Source: Verrucomicrobiota bacterium (GTDB lineage: Bacteria > Verrucomicrobiota > Verrucomicrobiia > Chthoniobacterales > Terrimicrobiaceae). Taken from it: 39,365 nucleotides of DNA. Location of the stretch: NCBI GenBank assembly GCA_017305195.1, contig JAFKMU010000074.1, positions 1-39,365 of the forward strand, given 5' to 3'. The notes below the pieces were generated by a model. It saw nothing but the letters and a program-made list of their open reading frames with translations, searched no databases and had not been told where the DNA came from. The translations under genes were made by a program, and so were the position numbers. Below, in pieces: positions 1 through 8,932 of the stretch (positions are counted from its first letter, which is position 1; each line of letters begins with the position of its first letter).

Positions 1-236
1 GCAACGCAGAGAGCAACAATTCCACCGAAGTAAATAATAGCATAGTGATTCCGATAAAATCGCGGGTAGATCGCGCCGAGCCAAAAACTTAGGATAATAC
101 TGATACTGTCGTGTGTTCCCAATGATTCCAAGGCCCAAAGAAAATCACCCTCCGCTTTCAGCTTGGCAGGAAAGATAAAAAGCAAAAATATCGGCCACGC
201 TACGAATTGAAATCTTAAAAAATCACCGAACAGCAT
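1..236 (-). CDS. Partial hypothetical membrane protein (runs off left edge)
   Basis: Read leftwards from the ATG at 236-234, the frame stays open to base 1 (78 codons) and leaves the window. The translation begins MLFGDFLRFQFVAWP and has three hydrophobic stretches (about residues 10-25, 46-58 and 66-78), so it looks like the N-terminal part of a multi-pass membrane protein. A purine-rich GAGGCGG lies about 7 bases upstream of the ATG and could be its ribosome binding site. It lies downstream of the dehydrogenase at 385-1377 on the same strand, 148 bases away, so it might be the last gene of that run. I do not recognise the family. The composition is AT-rich, like the rest of the first 3.8 kb. 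Confidence 0.45.
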   Translation of the reverse strand, partial: MLFGDFLRFQFVAWPIFLLFIFPAKLKAEGDFLWALESLGTHDSISIILSFWLGAIYPRFYRNHYAIIYFGGIVALCV

Positions 237-384
237 TCGTAAGCCGCCTCACAAGCGGCCCATCATCCACCCAATGAGGACTGTCAAAAATTCCCAATAC
301 AAATATTTTTCCGAAAATTTAGAATATCATTAACATAACGCATGAAATCTTCTTTCATTCCATATGATCGATCGCTTTTATTTC

Positions 385-1377
385 TTATGCAATTACTGAC
401 ATCATTGCTTCGGACACCTGTCCGATTAGCGCTTCTTTCTTAAGATATCTTTCAAATTCATCTATAGCCAAGACACCCATTCGACGGCATTCCTTTCCAA
501 TTGCGCCTGCAATGTGTGGAGTAAGAATAATATTCCGTAAGTCATAGAGAGGAGAGTTCAAAATCGGAGGCTCCGGATGGGTGACATCTAGGAGAGCAAA
601 TATGTCGGGGCGGTTCCTGAGAGCTTCGATCATTTCCGGTTCGTTAACGATGGCTCCTCGCGCGGTGTTTACAAAAGTTGCCCCCCTTCGCATTTGCTTG
701 AAATGACGTCCGCGGATCATGCCTTCCGTCTCTGGCAGCCAAGGGGCATGGAGCGATACCACGTCGGCCATCTTGAAAAGGTCGTCTAGGGAGGCTGATT
801 GGACGCCCAGATTGCGAGCTTCTTCTCGGGACAGCAATGGGTCATAAACCATGATTCGCACGTGGAAGGGGCGCAAAAGAGCCACGAGGTGCCGAGCAAT
901 CGAGCCCATCGAGATCAGCCCGACGACACTTCCATAAATTCCAGGACAGGAGACCTGTCGGTACCTCCGTCGGACGCGTGTTTCCTCCATCTGTCTCCAC
1001 ATGGATTTCAGGCTGAGGAGTATCTGCCCCAGTGTAAACTCTGCGACCGCTGCGGCGAGGGCCTTGTTGGATGAACTGACGATGATGTTCCGACGCCAGA
1101 GCGCTTCCGTAGTGAAACAGCGAACGCTTCCCGCAGCATAAAACACGGCTTTCAAGTTTGGAGCCGCAGCTAGAAAAGTTGCGTCGCACATCGGCATCCC
1201 CCAGCCAGAAAGAATGATCTCTGCAGACTCCAATGCTCTTGGGTTTTCGAGAATCGAGGAGGGATCGTAAAAGGGGATAGATTGCGAGGTGAGCCGCTGC
1301 AAGCGTCTGCACTCTTCCGTGCCGTAAACATTATTCCAGTGTTCATGGGCAAGAAGAAAAATGGCCTTCGGGATCAT
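385..1377 (-). CDS. D-isomer-specific 2-hydroxyacid dehydrogenase
   Basis: A 330-residue NAD(P)-dependent 2-hydroxyacid dehydrogenase, close to the usual family length; it would interconvert a 2-oxoacid and a D-2-hydroxyacid in the cytoplasm. Visible hallmarks are a Rossmann nucleotide-binding segment (VVGLISMGSIARHL, slightly degenerate at the second glycine), then the acidic residue of VYDP, the catalytic arginine in NTARGAIVNE, the glutamate in DVTHPEPP and the catalytic histidine in LTPHIAGA. The ATG at 1377 is 18 bases after the stop of the broken transporter upstream, so the two were probably cotranscribed. The substrate cannot be read from sequence; the neighbouring transporter and AraC regulator suggest a sugar acid. 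The reading frame is intact although its neighbour is broken. Confidence 0.85.
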   Translation of the reverse strand: MIPKAIFLLAHEHWNNVYGTEECRRLQRLTSQSIPFYDPSSILENPRALESAEIILSGWGMPMCDATFLAAAPNLKAVFYAAGSVRCFTTEALWRRNIIVSSSNKALAAAVAEFTLGQILLSLKSMWRQMEETRVRRRYRQVSCPGIYGSVVGLISMGSIARHLVALLRPFHVRIMVYDPLLSREEARNLGVQSASLDDLFKMADVVSLHAPWLPETEGMIRGRHFKQMRRGATFVNTARGAIVNEPEMIEALRNRPDIFALLDVTHPEPPILNSPLYDLRNIILTPHIAGAIGKECRRMGVLAIDEFERYLKKEALIGQVSEAMMSVIA

Positions 1378-1395
1378 GGCGAAATTTCCAGACCC

Positions 1396-2717
1396 TCAAG
1401 AGTTGGAGATAGCCTCATCTGGCAGGGGCGCAATATAGTGGTTGGGGCCTCCTTGCCGCTTCCAATGGCGAATCACCAAGAACATAGGAAATATCGCAAT
1501 GCCTGCTAATATGGTGGTCCAGAGAAAAGCCAGCCGATAATCATTGTGAAAGGTGTCTATCCATGTTCCGATAAGATAATTTCCCACGATCAGCCCGCCA
1601 CAGCCGAAAACATTCAGCCCACTGGAAAATTGGCCAAACTTTATCGCGGGAAACAAGAGCATGGCTGTAGCCATGCTCCCTAGCGTCCAGGCCACTATCG
1701 GGAGCGTAAACAAGAGAGAGTATATCATGTAGAGATGCCATGTCTGGACGGCAAAGTATCCAAAAAGAGGTAAGAGGGACAAGCCTACGACCGACCCCAA
1801 GGTGATCCACAACGGCGAAAAACGATCGCACAGCCAGCCGACGGGAAAGAACACGATCGCGGAGAGAGCGGCCGTCCACGAAAAGATATGGCCCATTCCA
1901 TCCATTGATATCCCGAGAGACTCCTTCATAAAAAGAGTCGAGAAGCTGTTTGCGCAGGAAGTCGCAGACATGACGAGGAGGTAAGCAAAAAAGAAATGGC
2001 GGTAGAGCGGAACCCTCAGGCTGTCTCGGAAGTAGGCGGCGAATGTTCTCAGGAATCCAGTGCGATGTTCTTTGGACTCGAAAGGAGGGTATTCTCCCTC
2101 TTTCACCTGTGAGCACATCGAAAGAAAGACGACTAAATAGAAGAGGCCCACTCCGAGACATATTTCTCTGCGATGCGAGAGGAGATGTGGAAAAACAAAC
2201 CAGAGGAAAAAGACCGAACTGACGGTTCCCACGATGCGGAACCAAGCCAGAAAACGCGCCATAACCGGCAAGGGCACCACGTCTCTGATCAACCAATTAT
2301 AGGCGTTGACGAGTACCATATTTAAAAAATGGAAGCTCACGACCGTCACGCCAAGAAGGGTGAGTATAAAGGAACCCTGCTCGATCTCCCAAGGCAGACA
2401 CCACTGAATCCGGTAGAAAAGCCAGCCGCCGATCTCGGGGGTAAATCCGATCAAGATAAGTGATCCGACCACCATGGGAGTCACTACGTAGAGAAATGGA
2501 ATACGCCGTCCGATTTTGCTGCGAAAGCCGTCGCTCCATTGGCTTATCCCGGGAAGAAAAAGGACATTGACGAGCCCGGCCAAACTTCCAGTCATGACGC
2601 CAATCAGTGTGTTTGAGGGTAAAAGGCGAAATCTCCCCACAGGAGCCAGAAAGATAAGATGATAAGGTTGCGCTTTGTATAAACTAGAGTTCCGGCCCGA
2701 TAGTGGCGGTCTTGCAT
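1396..2717 (-). pseudogene. MFS transporter, N-terminal deletion and frameshift
   Basis: The main frame (1396-2640) encodes about 414 residues of a many-helix major facilitator transporter, with the SDGFRSKIGRRIPFL loop typical of MFS/SLC45-like sugar transporters of Planctomycetes and Verrucomicrobia. It has no good start and would begin inside the first helices. The missing N-terminus lies upstream in another frame: an ATG at 2717 opens MQDRHYRAGTLVYTKRNL and runs to LLWGDFAFY, then reaches TGA at 2606-2604. In intact relatives, as I recall them, roughly 20 residues separate GDF from SNTLIG. Here these two motifs are almost adjacent and out of frame, so a deletion not divisible by three removed part of helix 1 and the following loop. 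The ATG lies 22 bases after the toroid gene, fitting an operon. A sequencing error alone would not explain the missing residues. Confidence 0.72.
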
Positions 2718-2739
2718 AAGTAAGGGTGCGGTCAAAACT

Positions 2740-3753
2740 CTAGATGAAGGGCCTTCTGTCGAGGACGAGACGCAGCGGCTTCCGCGTCGTCAGATGACCT
2801 GGCAATGCCGTCTGCAATTCCGCCAATGCGCAAAGCGAGCCAAATAGCAGGTGAATGTCATCAAAAGGCACCGGCATGGTATTTATCCGATCCAGCAAAA
2901 AGCCACAGAATTGGTCTGCAAAGGATGACAGGATTTGCCGTGCCTCCTCCCCACGATGACTGCACTGCCGAAGCGAACGGGTCAGGCAATAGACCCAGTC
3001 GATATCAGAGAAGCTGATTTCCGTTCCCAGCGGAGGCCAAAGGTTTTTGGTCCGGATTTCGAGGCATAAATCAATCAGTCGTGCCGGATATCTTTGGGGA
3101 CGTCGGGCGTACTCATGGTTGAAGAGGTAATGAAAGGAACCAGCAAGATGATGAAAGAGAGGCTTGCTCTCGGGGGTGAAAAGGCGACCCCTTCTCCAAA
3201 GTCCAGTCTGGGGATCGGCCTGCTGCCAAAGCCAGGAAAAATACCGCTCCTCCCATTCGCTGTCTGATTCTTCGCAAAGCACTTTTGCAGCGTAAATGCC
3301 TGCTCCCTGATGAGACGCTTCCCAAGGACCTTCTGCCCAGTTCAAGCCATCAAGAAAGTCTTCCAGAGCTCCAGGGGCATCCAGAGTGCGGAGCTCGATG
3401 AGAGGATGGATTGGCCTAGCATCGAATAACTCTAGAGCGGCGACACAATGGGCCGTCACATGGTAAGGATGGTGTGTGTCTTCGGAGAATAGGCCAGTCG
3501 CCGCATTCTGCAGGGACTGAATCACGGAGATACTGGCTGCGCGCTCCTCGTCTTCTCTCGGGAAATGCCCCAGGGTATAAAGAATATTGGCGGCGTCCGC
3601 ACATCCATAGGGGTTGAGGTCATCGATTGCCGGGCTATTTTTCTTCAGTGTGCCGATCCAGCGAGCATAGCGACCGGGGCCAATTCTAGCGGTAGCCGTG
3701 GCAGCGATGGCGGCTTCCACGACAGGTTGGATATCCAAGGGAGAGAGGGTCAC
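2740..3753 (-). CDS. Alpha/alpha-toroid (terpenoid cyclase/prenyltransferase-fold) protein
   Basis: A 337-residue protein without signal peptide, made of repeated helical units with motifs such as NPYGCADAANILYTLG, GLFSEDTHHPYHVTAHCVAALELF and GLNWAEGPWEASHQGAGIYAAKVL. The regular spacing of helix pairs and the aromatic- and glycine-rich turns resemble the alpha/alpha toroid of squalene-cyclase/prenyltransferase-fold proteins and of some glycan-processing enzymes. No catalytic DxDD motif is evident, so I do not assign a reaction. The start is a GTG at 3753; an in-frame TAA lies shortly upstream and no ATG fits better. It follows the AraC gene by 65 bases and precedes the broken transporter by 22 bases. 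Fold assignment is moderately sure, function unknown. Confidence 0.65.
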   Translation of the reverse strand: MTLSPLDIQPVVEAAIAATATARIGPGRYARWIGTLKKNSPAIDDLNPYGCADAANILYTLGHFPREDEERAASISVIQSLQNAATGLFSEDTHHPYHVTAHCVAALELFDARPIHPLIELRTLDAPGALEDFLDGLNWAEGPWEASHQGAGIYAAKVLCEESDSEWEERYFSWLWQQADPQTGLWRRGRLFTPESKPLFHHLAGSFHYLFNHEYARRPQRYPARLIDLCLEIRTKNLWPPLGTEISFSDIDWVYCLTRSLRQCSHRGEEARQILSSFADQFCGFLLDRINTMPVPFDDIHLLFGSLCALAELQTALPGHLTTRKPLRLVLDRRPFI

Positions 3754-3818
3754 GTTGGCGGAGAATGGTTCCCTTCTGAATTACCTCCGCCCAGGGCGCG
3801 CCGCCATGTCCTATTCTC

Positions 3819-4667
3819 TCATTCGGGCAACTCTTTCTTGCGGGATGCGTGAAGGAAAGAGGAAGGGGCGATTCCAAGCTGGCGCTTGAACGCCGTGGAA
3901 AACGCAAAGGTATTTTCGTATCCCACCGCATGCGCCGCCGCCGCGATCGTATGCCCTGCCGAGATGAGGGAAATAGCCTGCTGCATGCGCAGCCGGGTCA
4001 CATGCTGCATGGGACTGCACCCGATTTCACTCATGCAGAGGCGACGCAGATGTTCCGCGCTATAGCCTGATAATTGGGCAAGGGCCGGAAGGGTCCACGG
4101 TTTGCCCAAATCGGCCTGAACGATGAGCCAAAGACGCCACAACCGGGAGGAACGGTAAGGCTCCAGGATGCGCACTCCCAACGTGCCAAGAATTTCCCCC
4201 CAATGATCGAGCATGGCGGGCTCCCGCCGGGTGGATATCTCCTGATGCAGCCCCCACAGGGCATGCTCCAGCGGCCGGGGATCGATTTCGATGAGGACAG
4301 GCTTGGCGATATTGGGCGCCCCTTTCCCGATTTGTCCATGGGCATACCCTATCCAGCCAACCTCCCACTGTCCCAGGCTCTCGTACGCATGCAGTCGCGC
4401 CGGAGGAGAGACATAGGCCTGGCCGGCTTCACAGCGCCTCCACTGGTTGTCCACGAAAACCCTCCCCCTCCCGCGAAAGCAGACCAGAATCTGGCCCCGG
4501 ATGGGATGATGTCGCACGAAGCGAAACGCCGGACCTGCCAGCGAGACGCCCGCCAGGCCGATGGCATATCTGTTCAGGGCCGGACAGTGTTCCGGATGGA
4601 TCAGAAACTCGCTGCTTGTCCCTCCGATCCTGTGTATTTCACGAAGGTGGTTGTGGATATCACCCAT
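3819..4667 (-). CDS. AraC-family transcriptional regulator
   Basis: A 282-residue regulator with a cupin-like sensing domain in the first 170 residues (GQILVCFRGRGRVFVDNQWRRCEAGQAYVSPP is the sugar-binding barrel signature) and a C-terminal double helix-turn-helix: LPALAQLSGYSAEHLRRLC, then TIAAAAHAVGYENTFAFSTAFKRQLGIAPSSF. It is transcribed divergently from the GH2 glycosidase gene, with only 46 bases between its ATG and the glycosidase ATG at 4714, so it probably controls both directions. It is also the first gene of the minus-strand run containing the toroid protein, the transporter remnant and the dehydrogenase. The inducer is likely a sugar, by family analogy only. Confidence 0.88.
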   Translation of the reverse strand: MGDIHNHLREIHRIGGTSSEFLIHPEHCPALNRYAIGLAGVSLAGPAFRFVRHHPIRGQILVCFRGRGRVFVDNQWRRCEAGQAYVSPPARLHAYESLGQWEVGWIGYAHGQIGKGAPNIAKPVLIEIDPRPLEHALWGLHQEISTRREPAMLDHWGEILGTLGVRILEPYRSSRLWRLWLIVQADLGKPWTLPALAQLSGYSAEHLRRLCMSEIGCSPMQHVTRLRMQQAISLISAGHTIAAAAHAVGYENTFAFSTAFKRQLGIAPSSFLHASRKKELPE

Positions 4668-4713
4668 TCCATAAACGGATATCCGCAGTTACTCTTTGTT
4701 GAAAATACAAATC
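4668..4713. promoter_or_regulatory. Divergent promoter region with a 10-bp palindrome
   Basis: This 46-base gap separates the divergent AraC and GH2 genes and must hold the start signals of both. It contains a perfect palindrome CGGATATCCG at 4676-4685, a candidate operator half-site cluster. AraC-type proteins usually bind direct repeats, so the palindrome may belong to another regulator or be chance. No clear -35/-10 pair was identified. Confidence 0.3.
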
Positions 4714-6609
4714 ATGATTCCCCGGCCCGAATACCCTCGCCCTCAATTTGTGCGTCCGAATTGGCTTTGCCTGAATGGTGAATGGGAATTCGAGATCGAT
4801 GCCGGCGACAGCGGGCTGGAGCGCGGGTTGGTGACGCGCCCGTTATCGGGGCGGATCTCTGTTCCCTTCTGTCCCGAATCGAAACTCTCCGGTGTGGAAA
4901 ACACGGACTTTCTCAATGCGGTATGGTATCGCCGTCGGGTGAAGATTCCTTCGGAATGGGAGGGAAGCTCCGTCCTGCTGCACTTTCAGGCGGTGGACTA
5001 CGATGCGACGGTGTGGGTCAACGGCATGGAGGCGGGACGGCATCGGGGCGGCTTTACCCCCTTTGCCTGCGATTTGCAGGACATTTCCGGAGCGTTCCCC
5101 GGCCAGGTCATCGAGATCGTCGTTCGCGCCCGGGACGCGCACCGGGGTTCCCAGCCTCGGGGGAAACAAAGCGACATCTATCACAACAAACGCTGCCTTT
5201 ACACGCGGTGCACGGGAATCTGGCAAACCGTCTGGCTCGAACCGGTTTCCGAATATGCCATGAAGAGGCCGCGGTTGACTCCCGATATCGAAAGAAACGT
5301 GATATTCTTGGAGCAGACGTTCTCGAGGACGCGACCGGGCCTGCGGCTGCGCGCCCGGCTTGAGGACAAATGGGGCGTGGTCTCGCAGGGAGATGTCCCG
5401 GTCGGGGCGAGCCTTCTTGCCAGTCTGGAATTGCCTGTTCCCGAAGATCGCCGCCGGCTGTGGAGCCCGGATGATCCCCATCTGTATGATGTCTTTATTG
5501 AATTGCTTGATGAACACGGCCTGGTGATTGACCAGGTGTCCAGCTATGCCGGCCTGCGCAGCGTGGCCATCGATGGAAAGGCTGTCCTGCTCAACGGACG
5601 GCCTCTCTTCCAGCGATTGGTTCTCGATCAAGGCTACTATCCGCACGGTCTGCTGACTGCGCCTGATGACGACGCCCTGAAGCGTGACATCGCATTGAGC
5701 CTGGATGCCGGATTCAATGGCGCCCGGCTTCATCAGAAGATTTTTGAGGAACGGTTCCTCTACCACGCAGACCGCCTCGGCTATCTGGTCTGGGGGGAGT
5801 TTCCTGACTGGGGGTGCAATCTTTCGGGGCCGTCGGGCGATAACCAACAACCCGATTCCACCTACGTCACCCAATGGTCTGAGGCTCTGGAGCGGGACTA
5901 CTCGCATCCCTGCATCGTCGGGTGGTGCCCGCTCAACGAGACTTGGCAGATTATCACCGATCGAATCCGGCGTCTGGATGATGTCACGCGGGGAATGTTT
6001 CTGACGACCAAACTGGCCGATCGCACGCGGCCGGTCATTGATGCCTCGGGCTACTCCCATCGCGTGCTGGAGACCGACATCTACGATAGCCATGATTACG
6101 AGCAGGAACCCGCCCGGTTCGCGGAGAATCACACCGGCCTGGCCGAAGGAAAGCCGTTCCTCAATCGGGAGCCCAACTCGACCCACGACATCCCGTTGTC
6201 CGTCCCGTATCGGGGACAGCCTTTCTTCGTAAGCGAGTTTGGGGGCATTTGGTGGAACCCGGACGCCGGGCCGGGGGATGGCTCCTGGGGTTATGGAAAG
6301 TGTCCGGCAAGTCTGGAAGAGTTTTATGCCCGCTTCGAAGTGCTGTGCCGGACGCTGCTCGATAATCCGCATATGTTCGGGTATTGCTACACCCAGCTTA
6401 CCGACGTCTTTCAGGAGCAAAACGGGATCTACCGGTTTGACCGGACAAGGAAATTCGACCTTCACCGGATTCGCCAGGCCCAGCGGCGTCCCGCGGCCAT
6501 CGAGGCGGATGAGGGGGTATTTCCGCAGCCGCAAACTCCCGCCCAGCCCCTCAAGAAGGGCGACGCCATCGAAGAGCCGCAGGTTTCCTCCGCCGTTTAT
6601 TCCGCCTAG
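4714..6609 (+). CDS. Glycoside hydrolase family 2 (beta-galactosidase/glucuronidase-like)
   Basis: About 631 residues from the ATG at 4714; a TTG at 4696 would add six residues. The architecture is that of GH2: an N-terminal jelly-roll sugar-binding domain (LNGEWEFEID, VWYRRRVKIP, VWVNGMEAGRHRGGFTPF), an immunoglobulin-like domain, then a TIM barrel. The proposed acid/base glutamate is in GWCPLNETWQ (codon at 5938) and the nucleophile glutamate in FFVSEFGG (codon at 6235), both present. No signal peptide is seen, so it would act in the cytoplasm on imported oligosaccharides. The exact glycoside cannot be read. It opens the plus-strand run that continues 17 bases later with an AraC regulator and ends with the pseudopilin cassette. 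Confidence 0.88.
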   Translation: MIPRPEYPRPQFVRPNWLCLNGEWEFEIDAGDSGLERGLVTRPLSGRISVPFCPESKLSGVENTDFLNAVWYRRRVKIPSEWEGSSVLLHFQAVDYDATVWVNGMEAGRHRGGFTPFACDLQDISGAFPGQVIEIVVRARDAHRGSQPRGKQSDIYHNKRCLYTRCTGIWQTVWLEPVSEYAMKRPRLTPDIERNVIFLEQTFSRTRPGLRLRARLEDKWGVVSQGDVPVGASLLASLELPVPEDRRRLWSPDDPHLYDVFIELLDEHGLVIDQVSSYAGLRSVAIDGKAVLLNGRPLFQRLVLDQGYYPHGLLTAPDDDALKRDIALSLDAGFNGARLHQKIFEERFLYHADRLGYLVWGEFPDWGCNLSGPSGDNQQPDSTYVTQWSEALERDYSHPCIVGWCPLNETWQIITDRIRRLDDVTRGMFLTTKLADRTRPVIDASGYSHRVLETDIYDSHDYEQEPARFAENHTGLAEGKPFLNREPNSTHDIPLSVPYRGQPFFVSEFGGIWWNPDAGPGDGSWGYGKCPASLEEFYARFEVLCRTLLDNPHMFGYCYTQLTDVFQEQNGIYRFDRTRKFDLHRIRQAQRRPAAIEADEGVFPQPQTPAQPLKKGDAIEEPQVSSAVYSA

Positions 6610-6626
6610 CATATCAAACTCCCCCC

Positions 6627-7862
6627 ATGAAACTGCTCATCGATCGGGACCTCGCGTGCATAGCCCCGATTCTCCATTCATACGGATATGCCGCCGAGGT
6701 GTGTTCCTCCGAGAAATTTGCCCGGGAGGCGCCCGGGGCCGACAAGTCCGCCCGGCTGCTGATCGCTGCCGCCGACAAGTTTGGGATATTGACCAAAAAA
6801 ATGGGCGGCGAATGCGGGCTTCTGTTTTTGGAGGACCCCGTCGCCTGTCCCCGCAATATTAAGAGGATCGTCATTCCTCTGCTGGCATCCTCTCGGTTTG
6901 AAGTCTGCGAACGCATAACACTCGTCTCCGCCTCCGCCCAAAGGCGTATTACCCGATACGAATACAAGGACGGGCTCCAGGTGTCCCGGACGGTCATTCC
7001 CCAGGGCAGCTCCGAGACCCTGCTGGGCCATGGCGGGGGGAGCAAGTCGCCGTTGCTGACCGTGGGTATTCAAAAGGCGGGAATCTGTGATTTCCGGGCG
7101 CCCTACGAAGCAACCTGGAAAGGCCTGGACCTTCATATTCTTGGCGTTTTGGTTTCGGGGGAGGCGACTCTTGGATTTAACGGGGAAGCACAAAGCCTTC
7201 GAGCGGGAGAGACCTTCTTTGCGGCGGCGGGTGCCGAGTGCCGGTGCCGCATGACCAAGGATGGCATGTTTTGCTGGTTCTATCTCCTGCCGGAATTCTG
7301 TCCGCCGCTCTCCGCGGACGCCGAGGTGTACGCCGGCCTCTCTCCGAGCCCCGAAGCTTTTCTCACCTATTTGCTTCGGTATATCGAGGAATCCAGCAGT
7401 CCTTTTGCGGACTCGCAGTCCGTCATGTCATCCTTGACCGGGATCATCCGGCAAATGATGCGCCGCCATCTGCTCGCGCTGGGGCTTTCCGCTGAGGAGA
7501 ACGGGAGCAGGCGGCGCAATATCCAGAAAGCGATACAGACCCTTCATAGCAATGGATCGAAAGCCTGGAGCGTCGAGGATTTGGCCAGGGAAGCCGGATG
7601 TTCCGTCGCCCAGTTTCACCGCCTGACGCAGAAGATCCTTTGCAAGACGCCGGGGCAGATGATCCGCGAGACCCATATGCAGCAGGCTGGCGAACTGCTG
7701 GCCCGCACCGACTATAAGCTGGAGCGTATCGCCTCCCTTGTCGGCTACTCAGACGCGTTTTCCTTTGCGCGGGCTTTCAAGAAATACATCGGTGAAAGCC
7801 CCGGTCGTTACCGTGAAAGGTATCGGAACCCCTCCGCATTCCCCAAATCACTGGCCTCTTGA
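6627..7862 (+). CDS. AraC-family transcriptional regulator
   Basis: A 411-residue protein, longer than the usual 280-300. The first 130 residues are of unknown type. Next comes a cupin-like domain (LDLHILGVLVSGEATLGFNGEAQSLRAGETFFA), a helical linker, and a C-terminal AraC DNA-binding domain with two helix-turn-helices (WSVEDLAREAGCSVAQFHRLTQ and YKLERIASLVGYSDAFSFARAFKKYIGESPGRYR). It lies 17 bases after the GH2 gene, and its TGA overlaps the TTG start of the next gene. That places a regulator inside the run that includes the pseudopilin-like cassette, so it probably governs glycosidase and cassette together. The long N-terminus could be a second sensor or interaction domain. Confidence 0.85.
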   Translation: MKLLIDRDLACIAPILHSYGYAAEVCSSEKFAREAPGADKSARLLIAAADKFGILTKKMGGECGLLFLEDPVACPRNIKRIVIPLLASSRFEVCERITLVSASAQRRITRYEYKDGLQVSRTVIPQGSSETLLGHGGGSKSPLLTVGIQKAGICDFRAPYEATWKGLDLHILGVLVSGEATLGFNGEAQSLRAGETFFAAAGAECRCRMTKDGMFCWFYLLPEFCPPLSADAEVYAGLSPSPEAFLTYLLRYIEESSSPFADSQSVMSSLTGIIRQMMRRHLLALGLSAEENGSRRRNIQKAIQTLHSNGSKAWSVEDLAREAGCSVAQFHRLTQKILCKTPGQMIRETHMQQAGELLARTDYKLERIASLVGYSDAFSFARAFKKYIGESPGRYRERYRNPSAFPKSLAS

Positions 7863-8932
7863 TTGTTCTTGTGTCGTTTATTTCCTTTTCTTCACCCGCC
7901 CGCCTGATCGTGACGTCCGCTTTCATGATGGGACTGCTGCAGGCCGCGCCCGCCTCACCGGAAGGCCCGGCCCCGGTTTTCTCCGAGAATGACAGGCAGG
8001 TTGTGATTTCCGGTTCATCCTATTCCGCCGCCTTTTCCAAAAAGGACGGAAGCTTTCAGATTTCTTCGGGCGCCAAGGCTGCGCCGTTTACGCGAAGCCG
8101 CCTGCTTTGGAAAATCGAACGGCGGGAGCAAGCTGATTCCCTGGACTCGTCCGAATTTCTGGATCAAGGCGGCTCCTTTCGCAGCGTCGTTGACAAAAAG
8201 ACAAACACCCTCCTCCTTGAGTACGCGTCTCCGGATCTTGCCGTGACGATCCGGGTGGCGCCCGGCGCGGACAGCTTTGATTTCATCGGGGAAATCGTCC
8301 GCACCAGCAAGGAGATCACCTGCTTTCTGCTCCCGGCGGATCTGAACTTCGCCGCGAAGGATGTGCGTCTCGTCGTATTCCCGCAGAGCGGCCTGCGCTC
8401 ATACGGCATCGGCTTTACCGAAAAATTTTTCGGAAAGCACGCCGCGGAGGATGTCGCGCTCCAGCCCGTGATGACGGGCGGGTCGCCCTATGCCTTCCTC
8501 TTCGGCCAAAGCCCGAAGGTGCTTTCCAATATGATGGAACCCGTGCGCCTTCAGGTGACGGAAGAGGGGCGGGAGTGGTTCACCTCCGGGCAGATCGAGG
8601 CGATCAGCCGATATGACATGCGCATCAATCGCGCTTCTAAGCTGGGACAGTTCCCAGCGCAATATGAAAGGCGTGCCCAATGTCACTCGGCTGCTGATGG
8701 GGGAAAGAGCGGCAACGATGGCATCCTGGAAGCGATCCGGGCCGACGGGTGGGGCTGGTTGTGGCGGCTTACCGGCGTGGATACTTCCCGCGAGGTATCG
8801 CGCACGAGCGTGCTGGGAGTGCTCGAATATCTCGCATCGCATCCGTGGCCGCAGCCGCAACCGCTGTTTTATCCGCAAATCTGGGATGTGGAGATCCCCT
8901 CGTCCCTTGCAAAGGCGGCTCCCCAACCATGA
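7859..8932 (+). CDS. Hypothetical exported protein upstream of cassette
   Basis: About 357 residues starting at a TTG at 7859 that overlaps the preceding stop (TTGA). An ATG at 7925 is an alternative start, but it would remove most of the hydrophobic N-terminus. Residues 1-32 look like a signal peptide ending near QAAPA. The rest is beta-rich (VVISGSSYSAAFSKKDGSFQISSG; DLAVTIRVAPGADSFDFIGEIVRTSKEITCFLLP) and ends with ADGWGWLWRLTGV. The beta-rich part resembles galactose-mutarotase-like or sugar-binding folds, but I do not recognise the family. It overlaps the next gene by four bases, so the two are translationally coupled and may work together at the cell surface or periplasm. Confidence 0.6.
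   Translation: MIVLVSFISFSSPARLIVTSAFMMGLLQAAPASPEGPAPVFSENDRQVVISGSSYSAAFSKKDGSFQISSGAKAAPFTRSRLLWKIERREQADSLDSSEFLDQGGSFRSVVDKKTNTLLLEYASPDLAVTIRVAPGADSFDFIGEIVRTSKEITCFLLPADLNFAAKDVRLVVFPQSGLRSYGIGFTEKFFGKHAAEDVALQPVMTGGSPYAFLFGQSPKVLSNMMEPVRLQVTEEGREWFTSGQIEAISRYDMRINRASKLGQFPAQYERRAQCHSAADGGKSGNDGILEAIRADGWGWLWRLTGVDTSREVSRTSVLGVLEYLASHPWPQPQPLFYPQIWDVEIPSSLAKAAPQP

Noticed and set aside
4843..6612. 589-codon minus-strand open frame
   Set aside because: Antisense to the GH2 gene, which carries clear family motifs.
8613..8720. Possible short frameshift inside the exported protein at 7859-8932
   Set aside because: A stretch in another frame reads as plausible protein (MKGVPNVTRLLMGERAAT), but two compensating shifts would be needed, and the annotated frame also reads through with a sensible continuation (GILEAIRADGWGWLWRL). 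Alignment with relatives would decide.
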